Under the pieces are notes generated by a model. The model was not told the DNA's origin. It worked only from the letters and a program-made list of their open reading frames with translations, and did no database searches. Position numbers and translations under genes: made by a program. 38,591 bases of DNA from NCBI GenBank assembly GCA_003646405.1, contig QNFR01000012.1, forward strand, positions 1-38,591. Direction: 5' to 3'. Origin of the DNA: Gammaproteobacteria bacterium (GTDB taxonomy: Bacteria; Pseudomonadota; Gammaproteobacteria; Pseudomonadales; Halieaceae). Below are positions 25,749-34,684 of the stretch, piece after piece. Position 1 is the first letter of the stretch. Each line of letters opens with the position of its first letter.

Positions 25749-27299
25749 TTAGACTAGTCTCTTGCGCTCGTTCGATGGCGGTATAAATAATGTATCCCGG
25801 TATTTGGCAATGGTGCGTCTGGCCACTTTGATACCCTGTTCTTCCAGCAATAGAGTGATCTTGTTGTCGCTCAGTGGTTTGCGCGGATTTTCCGCCGCCA
25901 CCAGTTTTTTGATCAGGGCGCGGATAGCCGTGGATGAACACTCGCCGCCGGACGTGGTCGCCACGTGACTGGAGAAGAAATACTTCAGCTCGAAAATACC
26001 ACGGGGTGTGTGCATATACTTCTGTGTAGTAACCCTGGATATGGTGGACTCGTGCATTTCCACCGCTTCAGCGATGTCATGTAGTACCAGAGGCTTCATC
26101 GCCTCTTCGCCATATTCGAGAAAGTTTCGTTGGTGTTCAACGATTTTACTGGCTACCTTCATCAGTGTTTCGTTGCGGTTGTGCAGGCTTTTCAGGAACC
26201 AGCGCGCCTCCTGCAGATTGTTGCGCAGGTAGGTATTATCGGCGCTGTCGTCTGCCCTTTTGATAAGGCTGGCGTAGCTGCTGTTTATATGCAATTTCGG
26301 GGCGATGTCCGGGTTTAGTTCCACTCGCCAGCGGCCATTTTTCTTGCTGACAAATACATCCGGCACCACATATTCGATAGCGTCCGGTACGGCGGATTGC
26401 CCGGGATTGGGGTCCAGTGTTTGTATCAGGGCCAGCACTTCTTTCAACTCGGGTTCTTTGAGTCGGGTGCGCCTGAGAATCTGGCTGAAATCGCCACTGC
26501 CCAGTTGATTGATGTGGCGACTGAGAATCAATTTGGCCTGTTCCAGCCACGGTGTCGATGGAGGTAATTGCTGCAACTGCACCAGCAGGCATTCCTGCAG
26601 GTCGCGCGTGCAGACTCCGGCTGGTTCAAACTGCTGCAGGCGGTGCAGTACCGCGACCACTTCGTCCAGATCAATATCCAGGTCCGCGGATATAGAATCG
26701 TGAATTTCTTCCAGGCTCATAATGAGCCGGCCGTTACCGTCGGTGTCATCGATAATGGCCAGGCCGATCAAGCGGTCCGTGTCGGATAAGCGGGTAAGGT
26801 TTAGCTGCCACAGTAGTTGCTCTCGCAGGGTGTCGCTCGCGGAGTTGCGGCCCTCAAAATCCATATCACTGAAGTCATCGCCCGAGGGAGGAGGGGCTGA
26901 GGCAGAGGGCAGCAGATCTTCCCACTGGGTATCGACCGGAAGTTCATCCGGCAGGGTCATCTGTATGGTGTCTGAATCCCATTCGGTGCTGTCACCGGAG
27001 GCTGTCTGCTCCAGGCTCTGCAGCGGGCCGTCACTGGTTGTCTGCTCCGGTCTCTGCGGGTCGTCGACTGTCTGCTCCGGTCTCAGCGCGTCGCCACTGG
27101 CTGGCGTTTCGTCACGCTGCTCCGGGCGTGTAGCGGATTCCTCCTCTTCGGAGACCTCCAGCAGGGGGTTGCTCTCCAGGGCTTGCTGGATTTCCCGTTG
27201 GAGATCTATAGTGGACAGCTGCAACAACCGGATGGCCTGTTGCAGCTGTGGTGTCATCGTTAGCTGCTGGCCCAGTTTTAGCTGGAGCGTTTGTTTCAT
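25749..27299 (-). CDS. rpoN: RNA polymerase sigma-54 factor
   Basis: Sigma-54 directs RNA polymerase to -24/-12 promoters that need AAA+ activators. The 516-residue protein has Region I ([21 protein letters not shown], Gln/Leu-rich), an acidic Region II linker, the core-binding region, a helix-turn-helix ([20 protein letters not shown]) and the RpoN box ARRTIAKYR near the C-terminus. Region II (about residues 57-105) contains repeated RPEQT-type units encoded by imperfect 30-36-base DNA repeats and is variable-looking. The ATG at 27299 is preceded by a 151-base gap after lptB. A sigma-54-type promoter on the other strand lies in that gap. Confidence 0.97.
   Translation of the reverse strand: MKQTLQLKLGQQLTMTPQLQQAIRLLQLSTIDLQREIQQALESNPLLEVSEEEESATRPEQRDETPASGDALRPEQTVDDPQRPEQTTSDGPLQSLEQTASGDSTEWDSDTIQMTLPDELPVDTQWEDLLPSASAPPPSGDDFSDMDFEGRNSASDTLREQLLWQLNLTRLSDTDRLIGLAIIDDTDGNGRLIMSLEEIHDSISADLDIDLDEVVAVLHRLQQFEPAGVCTRDLQECLLVQLQQLPPSTPWLEQAKLILSRHINQLGSGDFSQILRRTRLKEPELKEVLALIQTLDPNPGQSAVPDAIEYVVPDVFVSKKNGRWRVELNPDIAPKLHINSSYASLIKRADDSADNTYLRNNLQEARWFLKSLHNRNETLMKVASKIVEHQRNFLEYGEEAMKPLVLHDIAEAVEMHESTISRVTTQKYMHTPRGIFELKYFFSSHVATTSGGECSSTAIRALIKKLVAAENPRKPLSDNKITLLLEEQGIKVARRTIAKYRDTLFIPPSNERKRLV
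27003..27130. repeat. Imperfect tandem repeats inside rpoN Region II
   Basis: TGTCTGCTCC starts at 27003, 27039 and 27069 (periods 36 and 30 bases), and the last two share 16 identical bases (TGTCTGCTCCGGTCTC). A decayed fourth copy begins near 27117. On the coding strand they encode SLEQT, RPEQT, RPEQT and RPEQR. Confidence 0.7.
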
Positions 27300-27399
27300 T
27301 TAGACGTCTGGAACTCTCTGGCGCTGCGGCAACACCGCGCTGCTACGTTAGGATTCATGTTCCCAGTGTAGCGCCGGCTAGCAGTGTCTGGCAACACTT

Positions 27400-27415
27400 T
27401 GGCGCGAATATTGCT
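27400..27415 (+). promoter_or_regulatory. Near-consensus sigma-54 (-24/-12) promoter facing away from rpoN
   Basis: TGGCGCG-N4-TTGCT matches the sigma-54 consensus TGGCACG-N4-TTGCW with one change, and the invariant GG (27401-27402) and GC (27413-27414) are correctly spaced. It lies 101-116 bases upstream of the rpoN ATG on the opposite strand. Transcription would start near 27426 and run antisense into the 3' end of lptB. The rest of the 151-base lptB-rpoN gap has a small AGTGT/ACACT inverted repeat and no ORF. Confidence 0.5.
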
Positions 27416-27450
27416 TATATAGATATCAGATGATGGCCGGCTATGAGGCA

Positions 27451-28176
27451 CTACATGCGGAACTGGTCGCCCAGGTAGACCTGGCGAACGTGCTCGTTCG
27501 TCAGTACATCTTCTGCTGTGCCGGCAGCGATGATGCGCCCTTCGCCGACGATATAGGCTTTTTCACAGATATCCAGGGTGTCGCGCACGTTGTGGTCGGT
27601 GATTAATACCCCAATATCACGATCACGCAGGTGATTGATAATTTGTTTGATATCGCTGACCGAGATGGGGTCTACGCCAGCGAAAGGTTCATCGAGCAGG
27701 ATGAAATCGGGTTCTGTGGCCAGTGCCCGGGCTATTTCAACGCGGCGTCGCTCCCCGCCGGACAGCGACTGTCCCAGGCTGTCGCGCAGATGCTTGACGT
27801 GGAGTTCCTCCAGAAGCTTGTCCCGCCTTGCCCGGCGTTGTTTTTTGTCGAGGTCGGAGCGAGTCTCCAGAATCGCCAGGATATTGTCGCCCACGGTGAG
27901 TTTCCTGAAAATAGAGGCTTCCTGTGGCAGGTAACCTATGCCGCGCCGGGCTCGCTCGTGCATGGTCCGCGCGGTTATGTCCTCGCCGTTGATAGTGATG
28001 GTGCCGCGATCCGCCCGGACGATACCGATGATCATGTAAAAACAGGTGGTTTTGCCGGCCCCGTTAGGCCCTAGCAAGCCCACGACCTGGCCACTGTCTA
28101 TCTGCAGTGACACATCCTGCACTACTTCCCTGCCACCGTAGGCTTTGGCCAGGTTATTCGCTATCAGTTGCGCCAC
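27451..28176 (-). CDS. lptB: LPS export ABC transporter ATPase LptB
   Basis: LptB is the ATPase of LptB2FG, which extracts LPS from the inner membrane. From GTG 28176 it is 241 residues, exactly the usual size, beginning [20 protein letters not shown]. Walker A is GPNGAGKT, the signature is [15 protein letters not shown], and Walker B is [12 protein letters not shown], followed by the H-loop [10 protein letters not shown]. It overlaps the end of lptA by 23 bases. Extending upstream to 28236 gives a basic, non-family N-terminus and is rejected. Confidence 0.97.
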   Translation of the reverse strand: MAQLIANNLAKAYGGREVVQDVSLQIDSGQVVGLLGPNGAGKTTCFYMIIGIVRADRGTITINGEDITARTMHERARRGIGYLPQEASIFRKLTVGDNILAILETRSDLDKKQRRARRDKLLEELHVKHLRDSLGQSLSGGERRRVEIARALATEPDFILLDEPFAGVDPISVSDIKQIINHLRDRDIGVLITDHNVRDTLDICEKAYIVGEGRIIAAGTAEDVLTNEHVRQVYLGDQFRM

Positions 28177-28843
28177 TGGCGTCCTCTTCTCGTGTTGATT
28201 CCTGGGGCGGGGTAGCTTCTTCCTGCGGTGTGCCATCGGGTATGGCGCCTGCTGGCGGCAGAGGTTTGCCGGATGGGGAAGGTGCTTCGATTTTAGTGCT
28301 GTGGCCCGGTTTGGCGGTGTCGGATTGTGTACTCGGCGGAATCACCACATTGACCCTGTTGCCGTCCACGGATAGATCTGAATCTGCCTTGACCAGTTGT
28401 TCCTGGATAAAGTACTCGATGGAATCACCACTGACCACGGCACCATCCTGTTCGATCCGGGCGTCTGTTTGTAGATGCACCCTATCTTCACTTTTGAAAT
28501 ACTCGATGACAGCGGCATGGGCGTGCACCACGCCCTTGTCCAGCGCTGGCTGTTGTTGCATTTTGGCCGGCCGGCCTTCGGCCACGATCCTATTCACCTC
28601 TTCGGTGACGTGGTAAATGGTCAGCTTGTCTGCTTTCAGGCGCATGCTGCCCTGATCCATCTGTACGTTGCCACTGTAGATAGTGAGACCTTGCTTTTCG
28701 TCGCGCAGGGCTTTGTCCGCGCTGATGTGGATGGGCTGGTCGGAGTCGTCCGGCAGAGCCTGGACCAGGCCTGTCGGCAGGGTCAGCAGCAATAGTAGAG
28801 CCGTGAGGTGGCGGGAACGCCGGCTAGGGCTGCGGCTGGGCAT
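28154..28843 (-). CDS. lptA: LPS transport periplasmic bridge protein LptA
   Basis: LptA forms the periplasmic part of the LPS bridge between LptC and LptD. ATG 28843 has GGAG seven bases upstream, and the product is 229 residues. A signal peptide ([21 protein letters not shown]) is followed by the OstA beta-jellyroll domain ([39 protein letters not shown]). A C-terminal tail of about 60 residues rich in Pro, Ser, Thr and Glu looks disordered and is not part of the usual LptA fold. The preceding lptC gene, normally overlapping this start, is missing. Confidence 0.93.
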   Translation of the reverse strand: MPSRSPSRRSRHLTALLLLLTLPTGLVQALPDDSDQPIHISADKALRDEKQGLTIYSGNVQMDQGSMRLKADKLTIYHVTEEVNRIVAEGRPAKMQQQPALDKGVVHAHAAVIEYFKSEDRVHLQTDARIEQDGAVVSGDSIEYFIQEQLVKADSDLSVDGNRVNVVIPPSTQSDTAKPGHSTKIEAPSPSGKPLPPAGAIPDGTPQEEATPPQESTREEDASGATDSE

Positions 28844-28926
28844 AGATGTTCTCCACATTGGTTTTTGGCAGAATTGTTTCTACCGCTAAATAGACAATCA
28901 TGCCATACGCCCGGGTATTACTGTAT
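28824..28926 (-). pseudogene. Possible remnant of lptC (gene otherwise absent)
   Basis: Between the kdsC stop (28927) and the lptA ATG (28843) only 83 bases remain where about 550-600 bases of lptC are usual. A 25-codon frame (28901 to 28824) ends [11 protein letters not shown] and overlaps the start of lptA by 20 bases, as a real lptC 3' end would. The frame just after kdsC stops after about ten codons. I read this as possible deletion debris; resemblance to LptC tails is weak. Confidence 0.25.
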
Positions 28927-29451
28927 TCATAAAGCGTAACCCGCCGCCACCGATGACCACTCATCCCTGGCGGACAGTATAAATTCGCAAGCCTCGCGCA
29001 CGGCGCCACAGCCACCATTGAGACTGCTTACCCAGTCGGCGGCTTCACGCACGGCAGCGCTGCCATCCGCCACGGTCATGCCCAGGCCTGCGGCTATAAT
29101 TGCCCCAAGGTCGGGTAGATCGTCGCCCATGTAGGCGCAGTCTTGTACAGTGAGTTCGCTGCCCTGGCACAATTCCAATAGGGCCTGGCGTTTGTCTTCG
29201 CGTCCCTGAATGACCTCGGTGATACCCAGTTCACGGGCACGCCTGGCGACAATCTCCGATTGGCGGCCGGTGATAATTGCCACACTGACCCCGGCGCCCT
29301 GCAGCAGCTTGATGCCGAGGCCGTCCTTGATATTAAAAGCTTTCAATTCTTCACCGTTGTTGCCGTAGTAGATGCGGCCATCGGTCAGGACGCCGTCCAC
29401 GTCCAGGACCAGTAAGCGGATGTGTGCGGCGCGGTTTTGGGCGGTAGTCAT
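28927..29451 (-). CDS. kdsC: 3-deoxy-D-manno-octulosonate 8-phosphate phosphatase KdsC
   Basis: KdsC removes phosphate from Kdo-8-phosphate to give Kdo for the LPS inner core. It is a 174-residue C0-type HAD phosphatase with motif I LLVLDVDGVLTDG (nucleophile Asp17, Asp19), ITGRQSEIVARRA, and MGDDLPDLGAI as the distal Asp motif. It lies 16 bases after kdsD on the same strand. Confidence 0.96.
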   Translation of the reverse strand: MTTAQNRAAHIRLLVLDVDGVLTDGRIYYGNNGEELKAFNIKDGLGIKLLQGAGVSVAIITGRQSEIVARRARELGITEVIQGREDKRQALLELCQGSELTVQDCAYMGDDLPDLGAIIAAGLGMTVADGSAAVREAADWVSSLNGGCGAVREACEFILSARDEWSSVAAGYAL

Positions 29452-29467
29452 TAGTGGCGATTCCGTA

Positions 29468-30448
29468 TCAGGCTATACCTGCGTGTAGCAGGTTTACAAG
29501 GTGAATGACCCCGGCCATCGCGCCGCGCTCGTCCAGTACCACCAGCGAGCTGATCTCATTTTCTTCCATAATGCGTAGGGCCTCTGCTGCCAACATGTCA
29601 GGCGTGGCCGTTTTCGCACCGGTATGCATCAGTTGTTCGATGGGTGTTTCGTTGATATCGATGCGTTCATCCAGGGTCCGGCGCAGGTCGCCGTCGGTGA
29701 AGATTCCAGCCAGTTCACCATCGGCATCCACCACGGTGGTCATTCCCAGCCCCTTGCCGCTGATTTCCAGCAATGCCTCGGAAAGCTTTGTGGCCAGCCC
29801 TACTCTGGGAATGGCGTCGCCCGAGTTCATGATATCTTCCACCTTGAGCAGGAGTTGTTTGCCCAGGGTGCCACCAGGATGGGAGAAAGCGAAATCGTCT
29901 GCGGTGAAGCCGCGGGCTTCCAACAGCGCAATGGCCAACGCGTCGCCCATCACCAGAGCTGTAGTGGTGCTGGAAGTCGGTGCCAGATCCAGTGGACAGG
30001 CCTCGGTCTCCACGCCTGTATCAAGGTGAACATCCGAGGCCAGAGCCAGGGCTGATTGCTGGTCCCCGGTCATGCTTACCAGTGGGATACCCAGTCTTTT
30101 CAGCAGGGGTAGCAGGGTGATGATTTCCGCCACGGTGCCGCTGTTAGACAGGGCGATTACCGCATCTACCGGGGTGATCATGCCCATATCCCCATGGCTG
30201 GCCTCGCCCGGGTGTACAAAAAAAGCGGGCGTCCCTGTGCTGGCCAGCGTGGCGGCGATCTTGCGTGCGATGTGTCCGGACTTACCCATGCCGGTGACGA
30301 TGACCCGGCCTTTGGTTTGGAGCAGGAGGTCGCAGGCGCGATCAAAATCCACACCGATACGCTGTTCCAGTGCGGCCACGGCGGCGGATTCCATTTTGAT
30401 GGTGCGTCGCGCCGAGCTTGTATAGTTGATGGAGCTTTGCTCCGGCAT
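29468..30448 (-). CDS. kdsD: D-arabinose 5-phosphate isomerase KdsD
   Basis: KdsD interconverts ribulose 5-phosphate and arabinose 5-phosphate, the first step to Kdo. The 326-residue protein has an N-terminal SIS domain (GRVIVTGMGKSGHIARKIAA, HPGEASHGDMGMI, ALSNSGTVAEI) and two C-terminal CBS domains (about 200-326, with GIFTDGDLRRTL and SSLVVLDERGAMAGVIHL). ATG at 30448 has AAGGAA upstream. It follows yrbG by 14 bases. Confidence 0.96.
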   Translation of the reverse strand: MPEQSSINYTSSARRTIKMESAAVAALEQRIGVDFDRACDLLLQTKGRVIVTGMGKSGHIARKIAATLASTGTPAFFVHPGEASHGDMGMITPVDAVIALSNSGTVAEIITLLPLLKRLGIPLVSMTGDQQSALALASDVHLDTGVETEACPLDLAPTSSTTTALVMGDALAIALLEARGFTADDFAFSHPGGTLGKQLLLKVEDIMNSGDAIPRVGLATKLSEALLEISGKGLGMTTVVDADGELAGIFTDGDLRRTLDERIDINETPIEQLMHTGAKTATPDMLAAEALRIMEENEISSLVVLDERGAMAGVIHLVNLLHAGIA

Positions 30449-30462
30449 AAAAAGTTCCTTTT

Positions 30463-31437
30463 CTATATGGTTGCGTGCAGCCAGTAATAATACAGTGCGT
30501 ACAATGACACTAACAAGGTCCCGACAGTGCGTCCCAGGTAGGAATGACCGGCGGTGGACTTAATGCGTTTGCGGCCGACGTAAATTGACACAGTGAGCAC
30601 CACCGTCATAAAAGCCATGATCGGGTAATCGCGCGATAGCACCGCGGGCTCCAATTGCTCTGACGTAACAATTCCCGGGATAGACATCACGGCCAGTAAA
30701 TTGAACGTGTTGGAGCCGATTATGTTGCCCAGGGCGATCTCAGTGTGTCCGCGCAGGGCACTGGTGACTGTGGCGGCCAGTTCGGGCAGGCTGGTACCTA
30801 CCGCGACAATGGTGAGGCCGATAACGAGTTCCGATACACCCAATTCTTTTGCTGTAAACACGGCACCCCAAACCAGCAATTTGGAGCTGCTCGCCAGTAA
30901 GAGGAGCCCGATCAGGAAGCTGAACCAGGCTTGTAGTGGTTGCATGTGGTGCGCGGGCTCCTCCACTATTTCTGTCAGCATGTCCAGGTTTTTTCTCTGG
31001 CCGCGTATCATTTGCGTCACGAGGAGTACCAGGGCGCCTATCATCAGCCAGCCGTCGAGTCTGGACAGCACACCGTCCAGGAGCAACATTCCGGCGGCAG
31101 CTGTGGTCAATAGTAGCAAGGGAATTTCTTTTTTCATGCAGCTTTGGTGCACCATCAGGGGTGCAATCAACAGCGTGACACCCAGCACGAGGCCGATATT
31201 GGCGATGTTGGAGCCGATCGCGTTGCCGATGGCCAGCTCGCCGGAGCCGGCCAGAGAGGCGGTGAGTGATACCAGAATTTCCGGTGCGGAAGTGCCCAGG
31301 GAGACAATGGTCAGGCCTATGACAATAGGCGACATACCCATGTTTTCCGCGATTGATGCGGCGCCTGCCACAAACCGGTCGGCACTCCATATCAGTACGA
31401 TGAAGCAAAGTAAAATGGTTGCTGCAGCTAACAGCAT
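30463..31437 (-). CDS. yrbG: Calcium/sodium antiporter family protein YrbG
   Basis: YrbG belongs to the Ca2+/cation antiporter superfamily. The 324-residue protein has two inverted halves of about five TM helices with matching alpha repeats: VIGLTIVSLGTSAPEILVS with GNAIGSNIANIGLVLG, and VIGLTIVAVGTSLPELAATV with GNIIGSNTFNLLAV. AGGAAA precedes ATG 31437. It begins the leftward envelope/sigma-54 run and is divergent from mlaC, matching the usual position next to mla genes. Confidence 0.95.
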   Translation of the reverse strand: MLLAAATILLCFIVLIWSADRFVAGAASIAENMGMSPIVIGLTIVSLGTSAPEILVSLTASLAGSGELAIGNAIGSNIANIGLVLGVTLLIAPLMVHQSCMKKEIPLLLLTTAAAGMLLLDGVLSRLDGWLMIGALVLLVTQMIRGQRKNLDMLTEIVEEPAHHMQPLQAWFSFLIGLLLLASSSKLLVWGAVFTAKELGVSELVIGLTIVAVGTSLPELAATVTSALRGHTEIALGNIIGSNTFNLLAVMSIPGIVTSEQLEPAVLSRDYPIMAFMTVVLTVSIYVGRKRIKSTAGHSYLGRTVGTLLVSLYALYYYWLHATI

Positions 31438-31506
31438 ATAGGCGAATTTCCTGTTAAAGTATGCGCCGCGCAGTGTATTGGAACCGCGGGAGCAAGCCCG
31501 TTGTCA

Positions 31507-31512
31507 TATAAT
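31507..31512 (+). promoter_or_regulatory. Consensus -10 box upstream of mlaC
   Basis: A perfect TATAAT lies 111 bases before the mlaC ATG in the 185-base divergent gap with yrbG. No good -35 is present. A second candidate, TATACA near 31570, lies closer to the gene. No ORF or remnant of mlaF, mlaE or mlaD is visible in the gap. Confidence 0.4.
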
Positions 31513-31622
31513 GTTGAGACAGCGTCTGCTGCCGGGGTGGCCGGTGTCACTTGTTTGCCGGGGCAGATTATACAGTGCATTGCAGGTCTGGGTAGTCACA
31601 AATTGGAGTTTAGGAGACGGGA

Positions 31623-32288
31623 ATGTTATTTCGCATACAGAGAGCTTGGGCGGTGAGTTTTTTACTGCTCGTATCGGGCGCCTGGGCGCAGCAGTCCACG
31701 GATGAATCGACCGCTTACGCTGTTGTGCAGAACACTACCGTAGCAGTGATGGATGTGGTGGCAGCAGCGGATGAGTATGTAGACGCGGACCCGGAACGCT
31801 ATTACCAGGCGGTACACGGTGTCCTCGATCCGGTGATTGACTATCGCGGCTTTGCCCGCAGCGTTATGGGACCCTACGCCAGCAGTGACCGCTATCGCTC
31901 GCTGGACACGGCGGGGCGCGCTCAGCTGCGAGAGCAGCTGGACCGATTTACCGAAGTGATGCGCGTGAGTCTGGTGCGTACCTATAGCAAGGGTTTACTG
32001 GCCTTCGGTGGTTCGCGTATCGAGGTCGTGCAGCCTGTAAGCGATGTATCCGGGGAGTCCCAAGTGTCCGTGCGCCAGCTCATTTACAATGAGAATCCAG
32101 ATCCCTATGTGATGATGTACCAGATGGGCCGTAGTAAGGCCGGCAGTTGGAAGCTGCGCAACGTCATTATCGAAAGCGTTAATCTGGGCGAAATTTATCG
32201 TAACCAGTTCCAGGCGGCTGCACGCAAGCACGAGGGTGACCTGGACAGTGTTATCGACAACTGGATCGCAGTGGCAGTGGAAGCCTGA
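31623..32288 (+). CDS. mlaC: Periplasmic phospholipid-binding protein MlaC
   Basis: MlaC carries phospholipids across the periplasm between the outer-membrane MlaA complex and the inner-membrane MlaFEDB transporter. The 221-residue protein has a signal peptide (AVSFLLLVSGAWA, cleavage near AWAQ) and the Ttg2/MlaC domain, including VIDYRGFARSVMG and a C-terminal SWKLRNVIIESVNLGEIYRNQF. AGGAG precedes the ATG at 31623. mlaF, mlaE, mlaD and mlaB, usually in one operon with it, are absent from the flanks. Confidence 0.93.
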   Translation: MLFRIQRAWAVSFLLLVSGAWAQQSTDESTAYAVVQNTTVAVMDVVAAADEYVDADPERYYQAVHGVLDPVIDYRGFARSVMGPYASSDRYRSLDTAGRAQLREQLDRFTEVMRVSLVRTYSKGLLAFGGSRIEVVQPVSDVSGESQVSVRQLIYNENPDPYVMMYQMGRSKAGSWKLRNVIIESVNLGEIYRNQFQAAARKHEGDLDSVIDNWIAVAVEA

Positions 32289-32352
32289 TTTTCTTCCCGC
32301 TTGCTCAATTACCAGCGATCAGGTAACAGTCGCTATCGAGCCGTTTTTCTCC

Positions 32353-32358
32353 TAGAAT
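32353..32358 (+). promoter_or_regulatory. Possible -10 box for ibaG
   Basis: TAGAAT (5 of 6 to consensus) lies 106 bases before the ibaG ATG, in the 175-base gap after mlaC, followed by a T-run. It suggests that ibaG has its own promoter and is not only read through from mlaC. No gene is seen in the gap. Confidence 0.35.
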
Positions 32359-32463
32359 GCCCGTTTTTTTGGGTAGCATGGGTGGTCATCGGACACTGTC
32401 AGGTAGTGGTCTTGCGGTGCGCGGCTGCGCACTGGCCTACCCGCCTATTTTGGAGAATTACTT

Positions 32464-32709
32464 ATGGACGCCGCCACAGTCAAAGTACTATTGCAGACCC
32501 ACTTGCGCGAGTGTGAATTCCATGTCCAGGGAGAGGGCAACCACTACGATATCGTGGCGATCGGGGCGGTGTTTGAGGGCCTGCGTCCGGTGCAGAAGCA
32601 GCAGCTGGTTTATGCGGCGCTCAATGAGCAAATTGCCGATGGCAGTATTCACGCTGTCAATATACGCACGTACACCCCGGCCCAGTGGCGTGCAAGTTCT
32701 CCATCTTAA
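32464..32709 (+). CDS. ibaG: BolA-family protein IbaG
   Basis: IbaG (YrbA) is a BolA-like protein linked to acid stress and, with monothiol glutaredoxins, to iron-sulfur handling. The 81-residue protein has the family core VQGEGNHYDIVAIGAVFEGL and RPVQKQQLVYAALNEQIADG, with the conserved C-terminal His in IHAVNIRTYTPAQW. GGAG lies eight bases before the ATG. murA, usually just downstream, is absent; hisG follows after 30 bases. Confidence 0.93.
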   Translation: MDAATVKVLLQTHLRECEFHVQGEGNHYDIVAIGAVFEGLRPVQKQQLVYAALNEQIADGSIHAVNIRTYTPAQWRASSPS

Positions 32710-32739
32710 GACGCGTGGCAAACCGGTGCGATACTTACT

Positions 32740-33390
32740 ATGAATAAAAAACTGACCATTGCCCTTACCAAGGGGCGCATTCTTAAAGAGACTCTGCCGC
32801 TGCTGGCCAGAGCCGGTATTGAGCCCCTGGAGGATGTCGGCACCAGCCGCAAGCTGGTGTTTGAAACCAGCCAGGATGATGTGCAACTGGTGATTATTCG
32901 GGGTACCGATGTGCCAACCTACGTGCGACACGGCGCCGCCGACATGGGCGTGGTGGGAAAAGATGTGCTGCTGGAGCACGGCGCCGAGGGTCTGTATGAG
33001 CCGCTGGACCTGGGTATCGCCCGCTGTCGGTTGATGACCGCCGGGCCGGTGGGCTGGCAGAGTACGGGAGCGCGCATCAGGGTGGCGACCAAGTTCGTCA
33101 ATATCACCCGTCGCTATTTTGCTCGCCAGGGGGTGCACGCCGAGCTGATCAAACTGTATGGTGCCATGGAACTGGCGCCCATTATGAACCTGGCGGACCT
33201 GATCGTGGATATCGTAGATACCGGTAACACCCTGCGTGCCAACGGCATGGCGCCGCTAGCGGAAATCGCCAGTATCAGCTCGCGGCTGGTGGTGAACAAG
33301 GCCGCCATGCGCTCGCGGTACTCGACCATACAGCGGGTTATCGAAGATCTGACGGAAATTGTTCAGGATAGTGACAATGCAACAGCTTGA
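32740..33390 (+). CDS. hisG: ATP phosphoribosyltransferase, short form HisG
   Basis: HisG joins ATP and PRPP in the first step of histidine synthesis. At 216 residues it is the short form, which lacks the regulatory domain and needs HisZ as partner; hisZ is not in this window. Conserved parts include [18 protein letters not shown], the [11 protein letters not shown] region, and the PRPP-binding loop [17 protein letters not shown]. Its end overlaps hisD by 14 bases. Confidence 0.96.
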   Translation: MNKKLTIALTKGRILKETLPLLARAGIEPLEDVGTSRKLVFETSQDDVQLVIIRGTDVPTYVRHGAADMGVVGKDVLLEHGAEGLYEPLDLGIARCRLMTAGPVGWQSTGARIRVATKFVNITRRYFARQGVHAELIKLYGAMELAPIMNLADLIVDIVDTGNTLRANGMAPLAEIASISSRLVVNKAAMRSRYSTIQRVIEDLTEIVQDSDNATA

Positions 33391-34684
33391 TACCACTCAA
33401 GCGGACTTCGACCAGTGCTTGCGGCAACTGACGGCATGGCAGGAAGACCTGGATCCGTCTATATCAGATACGGTAGCAGCGATCATTGCCGAGGTGTCCA
33501 GGCGCGGTGACGCGGCTGTGCTGGAATACACGGCTCGTTTCGACCAACTGCAGGTGGCCGCGGTCGCTGAGCTGGAGATCTTCAGGGACAGACAGGTAGC
33601 GGCGCTGCGCAATATAGATCCGGTTCACCGCCAGGCCTTGGAGCACGCCGCCAATCGTGTGCGCAGTTATCATGAGCACCAGTTGCAGCACAGCTGGCAG
33701 TATCACGATGAGGCGGGCAATCTGCTGGGCCAGAAAATTACCCCCCTGCAGCGGGTGGGTATTTATGTGCCAGGGGGTAAGGCCTGCTACCCCTCTTCGG
33801 TATTGATGAACGCGCTGCCGGCCAAAGTGGCGGGCGTGTCAGAGATTATCATGGTAGTGCCGGCCCCGGCCGGTGAATTGAACGAGTTGGTGCTCGCCGC
33901 GGCGCATATAGCCGGGGTGGACAGGATGTTCACCATCGGTGGTGCCCAGGCTGTGGCCGCCCTGGCCTTCGGCACCGAGACTGTTCCAGCTGTGGACAAG
34001 ATAGTGGGACCGGGTAATATCTACGTGGCCACCGCCAAGCGGCAGGTGTTCGGCCGGGTGGGTATCGATATGGTAGCGGGGCCTTCGGAAATCCTGGTGA
34101 TATGCGATGGCAGCACCGATCCGGACTGGATTGCCATGGACCTGTTCTCCCAGGCCGAGCACGATGAGAACGCGCAGTCTTTGTTGCTGAGTCCTGACAG
34201 TGCGTATCTGGATGCGGTGCGCTCCAGTATAGAGCGCCTGCTGCCGGACATGGACAGGGCGGATATCATCCGCTCCTCTCTGGCAACTCGCGGGGCTATG
34301 ATAAAGACCCGTGACCTGGCCGACGCCATTGCTGTGAGCAACCATCTCGCGCCGGAACACCTGGAGCTGTCAGTGGCAGACCCCCAGAGCCTGCTGCCAC
34401 TGGTGCAGCATGCCGGTGCAATCTTTATGGGGCCCTACACCTCCGAGTCCCTGGGTGATTATTGTGCCGGCCCCAATCATGTGCTGCCGACCTCCGGCAC
34501 CGCCCGGTTCTCCTCACCCCTGGGTGTTTATGACTTCCAGAAGCGCAGCTCTGTCATCATGTGCAGTGAGCAGGGTGTACAGGAGTTGGGTAGGGTGGCT
34601 TCGGTGTTGGCCAGGGGAGAAGCACTGACCGCCCACGCGCGCAGCGCCGAGATGCGCCTAAAAGACGGCGCGGCGGAACATTAG
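33377..34684 (+). CDS. hisD: Histidinol dehydrogenase HisD
   Basis: HisD oxidises L-histidinol to L-histidine in two NAD-dependent steps and binds zinc. The 435-residue protein has [53 protein letters not shown], the Zn-ligand segment [20 protein letters not shown] with the general-base His, and [23 protein letters not shown] 33377 has AGGA eight bases upstream and is preferred to an in-frame TTG at 33359. It overlaps the convergent protease gene by four bases. Confidence 0.96.
   Translation: MQQLDTTQADFDQCLRQLTAWQEDLDPSISDTVAAIIAEVSRRGDAAVLEYTARFDQLQVAAVAELEIFRDRQVAALRNIDPVHRQALEHAANRVRSYHEHQLQHSWQYHDEAGNLLGQKITPLQRVGIYVPGGKACYPSSVLMNALPAKVAGVSEIIMVVPAPAGELNELVLAAAHIAGVDRMFTIGGAQAVAALAFGTETVPAVDKIVGPGNIYVATAKRQVFGRVGIDMVAGPSEILVICDGSTDPDWIAMDLFSQAEHDENAQSLLLSPDSAYLDAVRSSIERLLPDMDRADIIRSSLATRGAMIKTRDLADAIAVSNHLAPEHLELSVADPQSLLPLVQHAGAIFMGPYTSESLGDYCAGPNHVLPTSGTARFSSPLGVYDFQKRSSVIMCSEQGVQELGRVASVLARGEALTAHARSAEMRLKDGAAEH

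Noticed and set aside
28177-28236. N-terminal extension of LptB
   Set aside because: It overlaps the lptA tail and gives a basic, non-family sequence; GTG 28176 gives the exact family length.
32301-32516. 71-codon frame after mlaC, considered as mlaB
   Set aside because: No STAS-domain features, and it crosses the ibaG promoter and start.
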